A DNA stretch of 64,000 nucleotides, from positions 10,852,501 through 10,916,500 of the forward strand of contig JBBMNZ010000007.1 in NCBI GenBank assembly GCA_037954325.1. The letters are read 5' to 3'. The position numbers were made by a program, and so were the translations under genes. The notes under the pieces were generated by a model. It was not told the DNA's origin, searched no databases, and was given only the letters and a program-made list of their open reading frames with translations. Shown piece by piece: positions 11,045 to 21,218 of the stretch (the first letter of the stretch is position 1; every line of letters begins with the position of its first letter). This stretch comes from Fistularia commersonii (Eukaryota; Chordata; Actinopteri; Syngnathiformes; Fistulariidae).

Positions 11045-11290
11045 TTTTTTCTCCACCCATTCCAACCCAGTAGCACATGTTTCTTCAACCGTTTCCCACA
11101 CTCTCCGTTGCTCTGTTTTCCCAAAGTACTTAAAATCCTCCACCTTCTTCATCTCCACTCCTTGTAGCCTCACCGTTCCACTTGTTCCCACACATCCCCC
11201 CTACCTTCTATAGACTTTGCTTTACACTGCATATCACACTGTCATCTGCAAAGATGGAGATTCCTGTCATTCTGTCAGCCCAACAAGTCA
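11045..11290 (-). mobile_element. RTE-type LINE, part 2 with RT catalytic box (antisense)
   Basis: On the minus strand, 11220-11275 reads in one frame as ISIFADDSVICSVKQSL, which contains the reverse-transcriptase ADD box. After a deletion it continues with VEMKKVEDFKYFG at about 11110-11165, and a GLEWVE-like piece follows. This is the segment that precedes the tail found at 10230-10527. Part 1 and part 2 belong to one RTE copy split by later insertions. The frame is broken and sequence between the catalytic box and the VEDFKY region is missing. Confidence 0.72.
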
Positions 11291-12117
11291 GGGAAATCAT
11301 CTGCTAGCTAAACTCCATGACAGGAGAGGATATTTCCACGGCTTTCGTCCAGTTCCATTGATGACATTTGCCTCACATTGATGGAATCGTCTCCCATTGT
11401 TCTTAGACTTCATCCACTGATGTTTTCAGCAAAGCTTGAAAAAGAAAAAAAACTGCAAATAAAAGTTGAAAACAGAAGCGTAGTACTTCATTAGCTCAGT
11501 AACCGGATTCATCCGCTTGCTCGCATTCCTATTGCCCCGGCAGAATCTTGCCGGGGATGAACATTATTAAAAGCTAATTCGGAGGCTCGCTCAGCAGATG
11601 GTGAAGGAGAGTGGAGCGTAAAAATGGGACATGGTATTAGGTGAGATTTTGCACAGATTATTTATATAGACGCTGAACAACATGAGTCTCAACATAGAAC
11701 CTTTGTGCGCGTCCTTTTTGATGTTTCTGGAAAAACACTGGGTAGATGCTGCTATCTAAACACGCTGCGGATAAATAACTGGCGATCCGAGCTGCTGCTC
11801 GCTGAAATGGACCGGCATGATTAGGCCTTGCTCGACTGCGTCGAACACCTTCAGACAAATCAATCAGCATTTCAGCTGTCGACGTTATGTAAGCCAACAG
11901 CTGCGGCTGAAGTGCTGCATTTACAGACTGATATTGGTATTAAAGAATGATTAGAAGGTGTGAGGATGCTGACATTTATTGCCGACGAGCTTCGCAAATA
12001 CAAAGCGTAGTTTGCAAATCGGCCTGCACCCTTCAGTGGCGACAGGTCAGTATCAAGCTGACTATCTTTGTTTTGTTTTTTTTCATAAACAATAATTGAA
12101 ATACATTTGTGGTTTTA
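11291..12117. other. Unique DNA with a short perfect hairpin
   Basis: No gene recognised. A perfect 8 bp stem (CCCCGGCA / TGCCGGGG) with a 6-nt loop lies at 11535-11556, just before an AT-rich ATTATTAAAAGCTAATTC stretch. The antisense frame at 11658-11897 has no domain signature. Confidence 0.45.
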
Positions 12118-12470
12118 GAGACGCTGAGGAAGCAGTGATGGAGGTAGCAGAAATGAAGATATCTCTTCGGGGGTGAAGGATCAGGAATGAATCCATCGGA
12201 GGGAGAGCTGGAGGTGAAGATGATGTTTTGGAGATAAGTCAAACGGAGATGTGAAGATCTGGGTGGGAGGATGCTGAGGTTGGAACTGCCGGGCAGGAGG
12301 TCAGAGCGGAGGTTTAAGGATGGAGGGAAAAAAGGACTTGATGTTAGTTAGTGTGAGAGAAGAGGATGAAGAGGAGATGGTTAGATGGAGGCGGGTGATT
12401 GGCTGTGGTGATCCCTGAGGAGAGCGGCCGTAAGGAAACGAAGAAGTGCTGGTGGATACTGCTAGAACTT
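12118..12470 (+). mobile_element. RTE-type LINE 3' end (sense)
   Basis: Starts with GAGGTAGCAGAAATGAAGAT (EVAEMKI in translation), which matches the KVAEMKMLRF start of the conserved tail at 48306-48713. Later pieces include a GRRSERRF-like stretch, a VREEDEEEMVRWRR-like piece, and CTGTGGTGATCCCTGAGGAG, matching RCGDP plus the post-stop sequence. Small indels break the frame. Confidence 0.75.
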
Positions 12471-13139
12471 GATGAATAAAATACCTTCCTACCTGACTCA
12501 AGAGGAGGAAGAAGAAGGATGAGTTAAATTAATTGTATTGCTTTTGAAAAATATATTAGAAATCCTTGGGGCATTGGGATTTTCGTAGTAGTTTCGAAGA
12601 CATAGAAAATTACACTTGTTGGTCTTTTTAAGAAATGTAAACTGCTTTTGGAGTTGCCCGGTGATTCGTCACTGTTTTTGCCTTTTTGTCTTCGGTCACG
12701 TCCATCCTTTGCTTGTGGAAGGTCGTATACTTCAATTCCGAACCTTTCATGTCCCAAAATCAGAGAGAAGCTATTTTTTTTCTGTATCCACAAAAGTATC
12801 ATTAAGGTATTTTAAGGCTGCCTCCACTTTAGAGTAGAATGAAATTCAATATCTGTTATAGAAAGTCAGGCCATGAAAATACACAGATAAATAGCATAAA
12901 TTGATAAATGAATACATTTCTCAAAAGAAATCTTTCCATAGAATGTCATACATTTCTAAAAGACTCTGGAGGTTAATTGGAAATCCCTGACCCCGCCACG
13001 TCCCTGATTCAAGATTGCAAATGTACGATAAAGAAATAAAATTACTGTATTCTGTTTTTGTGTATTGTACTCGTGACCGACTCCGTGACGTGCTTGGAAA
13101 ACACTTTGATGAAAATGGTTTAGAAATATCATCTAATTA
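12471..13139. other. Unique AT-rich DNA
   Basis: No repeat landmark or gene recognised. The antisense frame at 12524-12802 and the sense frame at 12616-12837 overlap and lack any domain signature. Confidence 0.45.
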
Positions 13140-13475
13140 ATGATTCATTGTCTGCGGTGCTTGACCGGTCATAAGTCAATTGCAGGCTTTTTGAATGTAA
13201 TATTATTATCATTAAATAGGCTATGCCAACTGTCATTGGGTGACATACAGGGTTCACCCCGGATCAATCGCCAGTGAATCTCATGGACACTTATAGAGAC
13301 GAACGTTACAGATATTGCTTTTTTGGTTTGGGGGAGGAAACCTGAGAACGGGGAGGAAACCCACGCTGATGCAGCCAGGACACGGAGACTCCACACGGAA
13401 CGGACACGGAATCCAACCAGGGACCATCTAGCTTTGAGCCAGAAGTGCTACCCACTGCAGCACTGCATAGCATAG
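13140..13475 (-). repeat. tRNA-headed SINE, near full length (antisense)
   Basis: Antisense copy with a GGCTATGCCAACTGTCATTG segment, a GTTCACCCCGGATCAATCGC segment, AAACCCACGCTGATGCAGCC and AATCCAACCAGGGACCATC near the head. A short AT-rich stretch interrupts the tail side near 13195-13215. Confidence 0.8.
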
Positions 13476-13559
13476 AATTGTTGCCTATTATTATCATTTT
13501 TTTATTAATGTTAATTTTATTCTTATGAATATAATATTATTTAATTATATATATTATAC

Positions 13560-13650
13560 TTTTATCATTCACTCATTTATTTAATGATTATCTATGGCTT
13601 ATCGTGCAGTTGCAATGGGCTGTCAATGGGTAAGAGGTGGACCGGTTCGT
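13560..13650 (-). repeat. SINE 3' tail fragment (antisense)
   Basis: Reads CATTCACTCATTTATTTAAT, then ATCTATGGCTTATCG and GTCAATGGGTAAGAGGTGG. Only the tail and the first part of the body remain. Confidence 0.6.
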
Positions 13651-14527
13651 AGATAATAGCATTATTATCAGCATCAACATTTTCTTTTAGAGATTTTTTT
13701 GGAAAAGTATATTTTTGCCCTGGTAAAACTGGCATGTTTACAGTACCGAAGAAGCACCTGGTAGCTGCCCTTTGGATGTTTTTATCAGCGTTGAGCTCCA
13801 AAACACACACACGTCAAGTGAAACAAGCGCACCAGCCTTCTGCGGATTTTGAAGAGAGCCTGTGCTCTAAAGGATGAGCTCTCGTTGCTGCAGAGCTCAG
13901 GTGGCTGTCGTCGTCAACGGCAACCCCCGGGCACCCGCCGCAGCGCCACCAGATTGCGATGACGCTCGCAGCGTTAGCCATGACGGCTAATACGCAAATA
14001 AAACTTTATGACTGAAAGTTTTGAGTACTAAGACGTGATGAAGGTAGATGTTCAAAAAAATGGCAGCCTAAGGCTTTATTATTTATTTTAATATATTCTG
14101 TGCTGAGATATTCATAGAACTGAATATTCTCTCAGTGCCGGGAGATCAATGAGTTTTGTCGCAAGCACAATTTTTCGAAAAAGAAACACGGGCGTGGAGA
14201 AGAGTTGATCTGAAGCAAATGGGGCATAAATTACAAGTTGTGCTGATGGATTTATATTCGCTCTTTTTCTGCGTTCAGAGCCAGATTCGAATGTTCATTG
14301 GCAGAAAGTGATAAGTCTCGATCAGCGTGCGAATATATTTTTTATAATTTCTTGTCAAATTTATACTCGTGAGATGGAAAACGTACCTAATTGTGATTTC
14401 TTTGCGGTGAGAAGGCCTGTTTTTTAGAAGAAAACTAAAACACATATCTGGTTTTCAGCACTGACGAACATCCTCCGTCTGGTGAATTTTAGATGAAAAA
14501 AAATTACTTTTTTTTTCCGGAATGGTT
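13651..14527. other. Unique DNA
   Basis: No gene or repeat recognised. A GC-rich patch at 13880-13990 (GCACCCGCCGCAGCGCCACC) stands out from the AT-rich flanks but has no coding signature. Confidence 0.45.
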
Positions 14528-14748
14528 TTCTTGAGGACGGTGCAGTTGTTGGTGCTTTGGCCTCACAGAAAATAGTTCCCTGGTTTGATTCCGGCTGGGG
14601 TTCTCCAGTTCCCTCCCACAGTCAAATATGCAGGAGGTTCTTTGGAGACACTAAATTGTCCAGACGTATGAATGACGGATGAAATGTTCTCCCCGCCCCC
14701 CGAGTGCAGGATAAGTGGTGTAGATAATGAATGAATGAATGGATTTTC
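14528..14748 (+). repeat. tRNA-headed SINE (sense)
   Basis: Sense copy. The head carries GTTGGTGCTTTGGCCTCACA and a B-box-like GGTTTGATTCC at 14582-14592. The body has CCTCCCACAGTCAAA, then ACACTAAATTGTCCAGACG, and the tail is AGATAATGAATGAATGAATG. A deletion shortens the body. The antisense frame at 14563-14784 is this repeat translated. Confidence 0.82.
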
Positions 14749-15939
14749 TCTCTGAGCTCTTACAACTTTACAACCACTCATCATTTTTTACTCTCATTGT
14801 AATGTCATTTTTATAAAACGCTCCACAACACCAAAGATGAGCCCTCAGAAGACGAGCGTCCTTGACCATTATGGGAAATGCGGCAACATTTCCTATTATC
14901 ATTGGGGAATGTTGAACGGGACACGTCAGAAAAAACTGAATCAACATTGATTCTGTCAAATAAAGAGTTTGTTCAGTGGAAGCCGAGGGATATTTTCAAA
15001 TTCTGACTGCTGTCGGACAAAAAGCTGGCAGAGTTGTGCGCCAACGGTCAGAGGCCCCAAGCAGGATGTGAATACAGCTGCGTGTCGGAGTGAGTCTTCA
15101 TCCGTTGACCCATAGCGTATTTAAAGATCCTTCCACGGCCCACTTTCTTTCTCTTTCATGGAGACGATCAGTGAAAATGTTCTGAGCTGGAGCCATGAAA
15201 ATGAATTTAGACAGTTGTGAGTATACCGATAGTTGTTTACACGACTACATTTTGATCTTCTATTTATTTTTTTATGGCTCGCACCGGACTTTGGTAGTAG
15301 TTTCGTATCACATACTGTAAGGTGTGGTGGTATGACGATAAAAGTTCCTTGAATCCTTTGAATTCTTGAGATAGTCACGTCGTGCCGAGGACGGATCCCG
15401 ATGGACGGCCTCCGAGAGAGAGCTCTCTTTACCAACTCCGGCTTGACTCACCTGAGAAGCCGACGCCAAGGATTGTATATGAATGAGCTTTCAGTACCGG
15501 TGCATTAGACGTTTTTTTTTTGGTCCATACAGTAGATTTAAAAACATGATTACCTGAGTCTTTTTTTCAGAGCTGCAAGGAAAAGGAAGAAAGGCAACAT
15601 GGGGAAAAGAGAGAATATATATATACAGGTGTGTATAAACAGCTTCTGCCAAGTACACTAGGGGACCAGGAGCTAAAGGCCTCTACGTACTCCACATGAG
15701 TCTTGAACTCTGTTTTCTCCCCTGGCTGTGTGAACAAAATAACATCATGCTGTTCTGCAGACACCACCTGAACAGAATTTGTTTTTTTTCTCTCCGGGTG
15801 AACGAGAACCATTGTGCGGTTTGTCAGAAATTTGAATCTGGTGTTGGCAGCAGTGTTGCCGTGCCCACTTTTGTTCGAAAGGGTGAAAGGATGGCGTATG
15901 ATGGTCTGTGAAACCCATCCAGGTGGATAAAGACATGCT
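14749..15939. other. Unique DNA with overlapping long frames at 15567-15990
   Basis: Frames of 126 and 81 codons (minus) and 71 codons (plus) overlap at 15567-15990. The minus frame has a fairly protein-like composition (for example RTMVLVHPERKKTNSVQVV) but no family was recognised, and no splice structure is evident. It directly adjoins the dispersed repeat at 15940, so it may be part of the same unrecognised element. Confidence 0.35.
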
Positions 15940-16145
15940 AATGGCAAGAGGTGCCTGAATGTTGTTCATGGAAGAAAGCATCCGTTGCAAAAGATGGTGG
16001 TTCCCTTGTCACAAATTGGCCAAACATATTTTCACTGTTGTGTTGCTTCTTGTTGTTGTCTATGTTAGATTGCTCTCCTAGGAGGACTCCCCTTCCTGGA
16101 GTTCAGCAGTTGAGTTTCTTGCGAAGTACAAAAATGTCGTGACCA
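15940..16145. repeat. Unnamed dispersed repeat, copy A
   Basis: Shares landmarks in the same order with 38755-39005. Both carry AAGAGGTNCCTGAATGTTGT, then TTGCAAAAGA, a CTTGTCACAAATTGGC-like piece, then a CCTGGAGTT-like piece and GAGTTTCTTGCNAAGTA. The middle is gapped between the two copies. I cannot name the family, and I see no terminal repeats. Confidence 0.5.
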
Positions 16146-17973
16146 CGAAGAACTTCTGGCTTTTGGCTACCTTTGGGCAAGGTGCATGGAGTTGCTAATG
16201 CTAACACTAACAGATGAAATTCCGGCAGAGGTGGCTCAATCTGCGGTTGAGGAAAGGTGAGGAAAGGTGCCAAATAAAGTGCATCGCTTTTTCCAGTTTA
16301 TTCTTGGTCTTTTCATTCTTTTCCCAGGTTAGCAGTGGGAAAAGGCTGTCTCAGTGATCTGTTTGTGTAAATTTAAAACCAGGGCAGAAAAGAAAGCGCC
16401 CCAATATTTTTAGTCCACGGCATCCCCCAGGGATAAGAGTGCGCTGTGATTCCAGTGCAGAACGTAGGTGGTTTCGGCAGCAAACCCCCGCTCTCCAGGT
16501 GCGACTCAAACCTTTTTAGGACGAGCGGCTGAATCCCGCTGTTCGAGTCTGGCAACGAGTAGCCATTAGTTTCCCGAATAGTAGATTGAAAACCTACCCT
16601 GTTGTTCAAAAATGGGATTAAGCTGCTGAACGTTTCTGTCTTTCTTCTCAGGATTTAAGACTTTGCTTTTTTGATGCAATAGTTCTTATAATAGATGTAC
16701 GCTCCAGGTTTAACTTCACAGGGGAAATGGCTGAACCACCGCATTTGAAAAAAAAAAAAGAAGAATAAGGAGTCGGATGAGAGGAGGCAATTTATTGGAG
16801 AGGGGATGTCGGGGCTCGCTGAATCACACACCTCTTTAAGTATGTGCGAGGGTATGTGATCTGAAAGGAAAGGAAAACAAACGGGGCTATCTGAGGCTCC
16901 GGAGGAGCGGCGGGGGAGGCTGGGATTTGCCTTCTATTTTTGGCTTTCTTATCAACAGACAAATTGAAGTGTCCGGGGTGACGTGTTGATTTGGCGGACA
17001 CTTGTGTACGCGAGGGGTTCTCCACACCAGGGGAAGTTCTCCGACCTTCCCTCTTCTTGCTTTTAATACTTTATAGGAATATTAATTGCCTCTGCTCCTC
17101 CCTCCTCCAGCCTTCCTGTGAGACCATCTTCAGGCCCGGTCATAGTGCTCTCTCTGTTAATTATGGGCATGGGAACATGCGCAGCCTGCTGTAAATACTC
17201 CATGTTCATATTGTCCTTAATTACGTGCAGTTCTGGCAGCTTTTGGATACAAACAAGCCGGAAGGATAGCGCAAGAAGTCATGGGGACATTGCAGCCAGT
17301 TAATTTAAGCCAGACCCACGGAGGAAAAATACTACTACAGTAAAAGTATAAAAACTGAAGTGAAAAAAAAAAAAAACAGCTGAAATACTTCTGGAAATTT
17401 TGTGGAAGCAACCTCTGTTTTCAGCCTTGCCAGACATATCGGTACAGCGTCTGATATGGACGAATTTTCATTTTCATGCACAAAGGGAGCATGAAGCAGC
17501 TTTTTAAATTGCCCGTTCAATCTCAGGGACTACAAGGAGTAGTCGGTACGAGGGACCGGGAGTCGGGACGGTGATTACGTGGGGGATACAATTGATGGTG
17601 CAGGAGGGAGGAATGACCTGGAAGACATGAACAACAACAGCAAGGAAAAACTGCCCTTTACTTGGGTGACACCTAGGATAGATCTCAGCTCAATGGTAGT
17701 GGCCTTCTGCCTCAACCGATTGGGACAAGAAGAGAAAAAAAGTGAGAGGACAAGGCGAAAAGGACACAAAGCAAGGGTATGATAGAGTCAGAGGTATAAG
17801 GGACTGGGAGGGGCAGGCACAAATGACCTTTTACTGATAATAACACCAGCGCAGACGGCCATATGGCGTCAAATCCTCCCAATATTCATAAAAGAAATAA
17901 CAGTGCAGTAGCAGGACGCTGCAGTGGATCAAGCGACGCCCCTCTGGGAACCTGCGGAATGGGGAATCCCTTT

Positions 17974-18030
17974 CCCAAATCCCAGGGATTTGGGAGAGGA
18001 TATGCAGGGTATGCAGGGATATGCAGGGAC
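17974..18030. repeat. Perfect palindrome plus ATATGCAGGG tandem repeat
   Basis: CCCAAATCCC and GGGATTTGGG flank a single A at 17974-17994, a perfect 10 bp inverted repeat. Three to four imperfect copies of an ATATGCAGGG unit follow directly to about 18030. No known element was recognised. Confidence 0.8.
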
Positions 18031-19331
18031 AAGGGTGCAGACAGCGTAGGAAGAGTGAGCGGAAGAATATCCCTGAGCAGAGTATAACTAGGGGTTAGCC
18101 TAGCTCTAACTATAAGCTTTCTCAAAAAGAAACATTTAACCGAGATCGGAAGATGGACCACAAGTAGCCCCGCAACCCGGGATCAAGGCTAAATGGACAG
18201 TCGATGGATAAACAACATCTGTGATGGACGAAATCATGGATGTAGCCATGTTTGTGCGACGCCCCCGAGCAATACCGGGGGATTCTGTCCGTTCATAGAA
18301 AAAACAAAATGACAACAGGCGTCCTGAGGATGACCTTAGAGGATGTGGAGCCCGTTCAAGTAACCAGGGATTGAAACCATGTTCTCTGCCCTCGCTAAGG
18401 GGATGGAGGCACCGGCTGAGAGGGTTTTAAAACTCCTGCATCCCTGTGGGGGACGTTTCAGCCGGCAAAATAATGACGTCTTGGACCCAGGAGGCTTCGA
18501 CATTGACGGGACAACAGAAAGAGAAACCCAACCCCCCATCAATTTGTGTGTGATGACACAAAGAAAATTTGTTTCGCATTTAATGCTAAGACGGAAAAAC
18601 AGAGGGAACATTAGAGGATAAAAAAAAAAAAAAAAAACTAAACCGCTTTTGTATCACGTGTCCAATTAGCAGTGAACACAGTATGATGAACGATGTCAAA
18701 ACAAATTGCATTAGCATAACAGTGTTAACCAGCCTGTTAGCAAGATATCTCATTATTATATAGTCGAATGTGGCTGCCTGATCTGGCTCGCATTACAAAG
18801 TGTGTCGTGTTATTTGTCGCCGCCTGCACATATCAGGGAAAATGTCCTTTCTCTCCGAGCACGTTCAATGAGTGGCACCTTGCCAGTGAGGCATCTAGTT
18901 CTTGTTGTTCCGGAAACCCCCTCGCTGGCTGAACCAGATGTCTGACCCATTTGCGTGAAACATGCACTTGTCGCAATATGAGTACGCGGCTCAGGGGCGG
19001 TCGGGGACACGACAACCGCGGATGAAACCCCCCTCTGACGGCTCCAATCTCATCACCGTCGCTGAGTACGGGATCTGGGATTCTCTCCTCCGCTGACCAT
19101 TCGCCAGTCCCATTGTGTCATGTTGCATTAGGAGAAAAATTATGCGCACTAATTACTTTGCAACGTGGAGACACCTGCCCCGATGGACCTGCAGGAGAAC
19201 AAAAAAACAAAAATGTTGATATCCAGTAAAACCAGAATAAGGAAGAAAAGAAACATTATGAGCTGTTTTAGTTTTTGCAAGAGAAGTTTGCTGTTACACT
19301 GGCGTTTAGTGATGGCTTAGAATGAGCTGGC

Positions 19332-19363
19332 GCACACACACACACACGCACACACACACACAC
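19332..19363. repeat. (CA)n microsatellite
   Basis: CA dinucleotides with one or two GC interruptions, read directly. Confidence 0.92.
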
Positions 19364-19852
19364 GCAAGGTCTTTCGTGCAACTGCTGAGTGAAAATCCAT
19401 TTACTGTGGCATTTAAGCTCAAAAACCGAAATGCTTGCTGTTACATATGCCCCCCTCAAAGCCCTCCCGCCCCCCCAGGACAGACTTTGAGATTCATAGC
19501 CCTAACCGGCTGTGACCGGGAATCTCCCCGCGAGGGTCTGAAGCCGCTGTTCCAAGCTGACGCCGAGAATTACGAAGGCGCCGCGTTTACGGCACTGAAA
19601 GCACTATCATAGGTAAACCCAGTGGGGGAAAAAAAACCCTTCCAACACCCTGGCATGACAGCAGGGAGCACAGGTCAAGCTCTTTCTACAATAAGTTTTC
19701 GAATTTTATATGAAGATGGATGCCTTGCAGTATCTTTTTTTCTGTTGTTTTTATTAACCCTTTAACACATCACGAGGACCTGCAACAGTGCTAATTTCCA
19801 GAAAGGGTAAAGTTCTAGATCTTGTCAAATGGTAACCTGTGTCTACCATTTT

Positions 19853-19853
19853 G

Positions 19854-19879
<26 letters not shown>
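19853..19879. repeat. (TG)n microsatellite
   Basis: TG dinucleotides read directly, ending in GAGAGAGG. Confidence 0.93.
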
Positions 19880-19884
<5 letters not shown>

Positions 19885-20084
19885 GACAGTGGAGCAGCAG
19901 CAATTTGATATTTCTCGGCAGCGGCTTGTACTTTCAGCTGTTGCATCCGCAGGGGCCCACTTCCATGCCAGAATCCTACGAGCTCCCAGGGGCTTCTCAA
20001 GGAGGAAAAGATGATGGATGAGTGATCCATCAGATCTAGTCTTGATGTTATGGAAAATTTTAAAAAGTATAACAAAACTTTTTT

Positions 20085-20305
20085 TTTTCTCTGGGCTGCT
20101 CCATTCAGGGGTCACTTCTTCATGTCCTCTTTCACTCCATCCCTAAATCTCCTCTCTGGTCTTCACCTGGGCATCTTGCCTGGCAGCTGCAGCCTCAGCA
20201 TCCTTCTATCCAGATCTTCACTCCTTCCTCTGTACATGTTCAAACCATCTCACTCTCACTTTATCTCCAGAACATCTAACATCAGCTGTTATTTCTGACG
20301 GACTA
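20085..20305 (-). mobile_element. RTE-type LINE 3' end (antisense)
   Basis: Plus-strand landmarks are CATTCAGGGGTCACTTCTTC, ATCTCCTCTCTGGTCTTCAC, TGCCTGGCAGCTGCAGCCTC, TGTACATGTTCAAACCATCT and CACTTTATCTCCAGAACATC. All have counterparts in the RTE tails at 48265 and 52326. A deletion removes sequence just after the 3' untranslated start. Confidence 0.75.
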
Positions 20306-20407
20306 AAATCTACTCCAGGAGTAGCTTTTAAGAATCAGTTAAAAAAAAAAAATGCTGTCATATTTTTAATCTGAATACAACAGAAATCCTAAGATTTTTC
20401 TTGATAT

Positions 20408-21081
20408 TCATTCATTAATACATTCATTATCTATGGTGCTTATCCCACACTCAGTGTCATGGAGGGGCTGGAGCAGGGCTCAGGAACCTTTTTGACTGGG
20501 AGAGCCATAAAAGCCAAATATTTCTAAATATATTTCATTAAGAGCCATATAGTATTTTTAATTTATGATAAATCAAATATGTCTTACTTTTAATGGGACC
20601 TCTGGTGCTGGATGGATTTGTTCGAAGTGCCGCTTTATATTTGACCGCAATTTTATCATTTCATATTAGTCATACTGCAGATCCAAATACAAATTCCTCT
20701 GTCCACGGAGCCTGGAATGCACGGTCATCATCGTCTTTTTTTCTTTTCGTCATCTTTTCCATTACAAGGGTTGAAGCGGATAAAATAGCTGGCTATCTGA
20801 TAAAATTAATTTCTTCACCTTTACAATGACCCGGACATGCTCGGAAGCTATTGGTTCCCGACCCTTCCAACGGGTGACCCGTGAAATTTCTCCTCAAAAC
20901 TAATTTCTGTTTACTTTAAAATGACACAGTATTATGGACAAGTATCACGAATATTTTAAAATCTGTTCCAAACTGATTATTTTTTTTCGGCCTTATGCCG
21001 TCACCGGAAGAGCCATATATGGCTTGTGAGCCGCAGGTTCCCGACCGTTGGGCTAGAGCCTATCCCAGCTGTTATTGAACA

Positions 21082-21085
<4 letters not shown>
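20408..21085 (-). repeat. tRNA-headed SINE interrupted by a hAT element (antisense)
   Basis: The tail (CATTCATTATCTATGGTGCT) and GTCATGGAGGGGCTGGAG lie left of the hAT insertion. AGCCTATCCCAGCTGTTATTG resumes on the right. Removing the insertion and one target copy restores the usual GGCTGGAGCCTATCCCAGCTG order of this SINE. Confidence 0.82.
20474..21050. mobile_element. Non-autonomous hAT element with target-site duplication
   Basis: The ends read CAGGGCTCAGGAACC at the left and, reverse-complemented, CAACGGTCGGGAACC at the right, typical of hAT terminal inverted repeats. Flanking 8-mers GGCTGGAG (20466-20473) and GGCTAGAG (21051-21058) form an 8 bp target duplication with one mismatch. AGAGCCATAAAAGCC and AGAGCCATATATGGC sit just inside the ends. 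At 577 bp it has no transposase; the 78-codon frame at 20593-20829 is not recognisable. Confidence 0.88.

Positions 21086-21090
<5 letters not shown>

Positions 21091-21115
<25 letters not shown>
21091..21115. repeat. (TG)n microsatellite in the loop of an inverted repeat
   Basis: TG repeats flanked on both sides by AATATATATA-type sequence and by two inverted SINE segments (21055-21088 and 21121-21155), so that the locus can fold back on itself. Confidence 0.9.
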
Positions 21116-21127
21116 ATTTATATATAT

Positions 21128-21218
21128 TGTCCAATAACAGCTGGAATAGGCTTCAGCCCTTCCATGACACCAACTGTAGGATAAGCTCAATAGATAATGA
21201 ATAATTAATATATATACA
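21128..21218 (+). repeat. SINE 3' fragment (sense)
   Basis: Reads GTCCAATAACAGCTGGAATA, GGCTTCAGCCCTTCCATGAC, then GGATAAGCTCAATAGATAAT and a degenerate tail. It faces the antisense SINE on its left, giving an inverted pair. Confidence 0.75.

Larger units (their letters stand above)
16146..20084. other. Mostly unique DNA
   Basis: No host gene recognised. Notable contents are an AT-rich, unique-looking block at 17040-17310 with TTAATTATGG and TTAATTACG motifs (possible noncoding regulatory DNA), a perfect palindrome followed by a short tandem repeat at 17974-18030, poly-A of 17-18 nt near 18620-18637, and CA and TG microsatellites. The frames at 17863-18161, 18336-18621 and 18810-19015 have no domain signature. 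Confidence 0.4.

Noticed and set aside
12524..12837. Overlapping sense and antisense frames as a gene
   Set aside because: No family resemblance on either strand, AT-rich composition.
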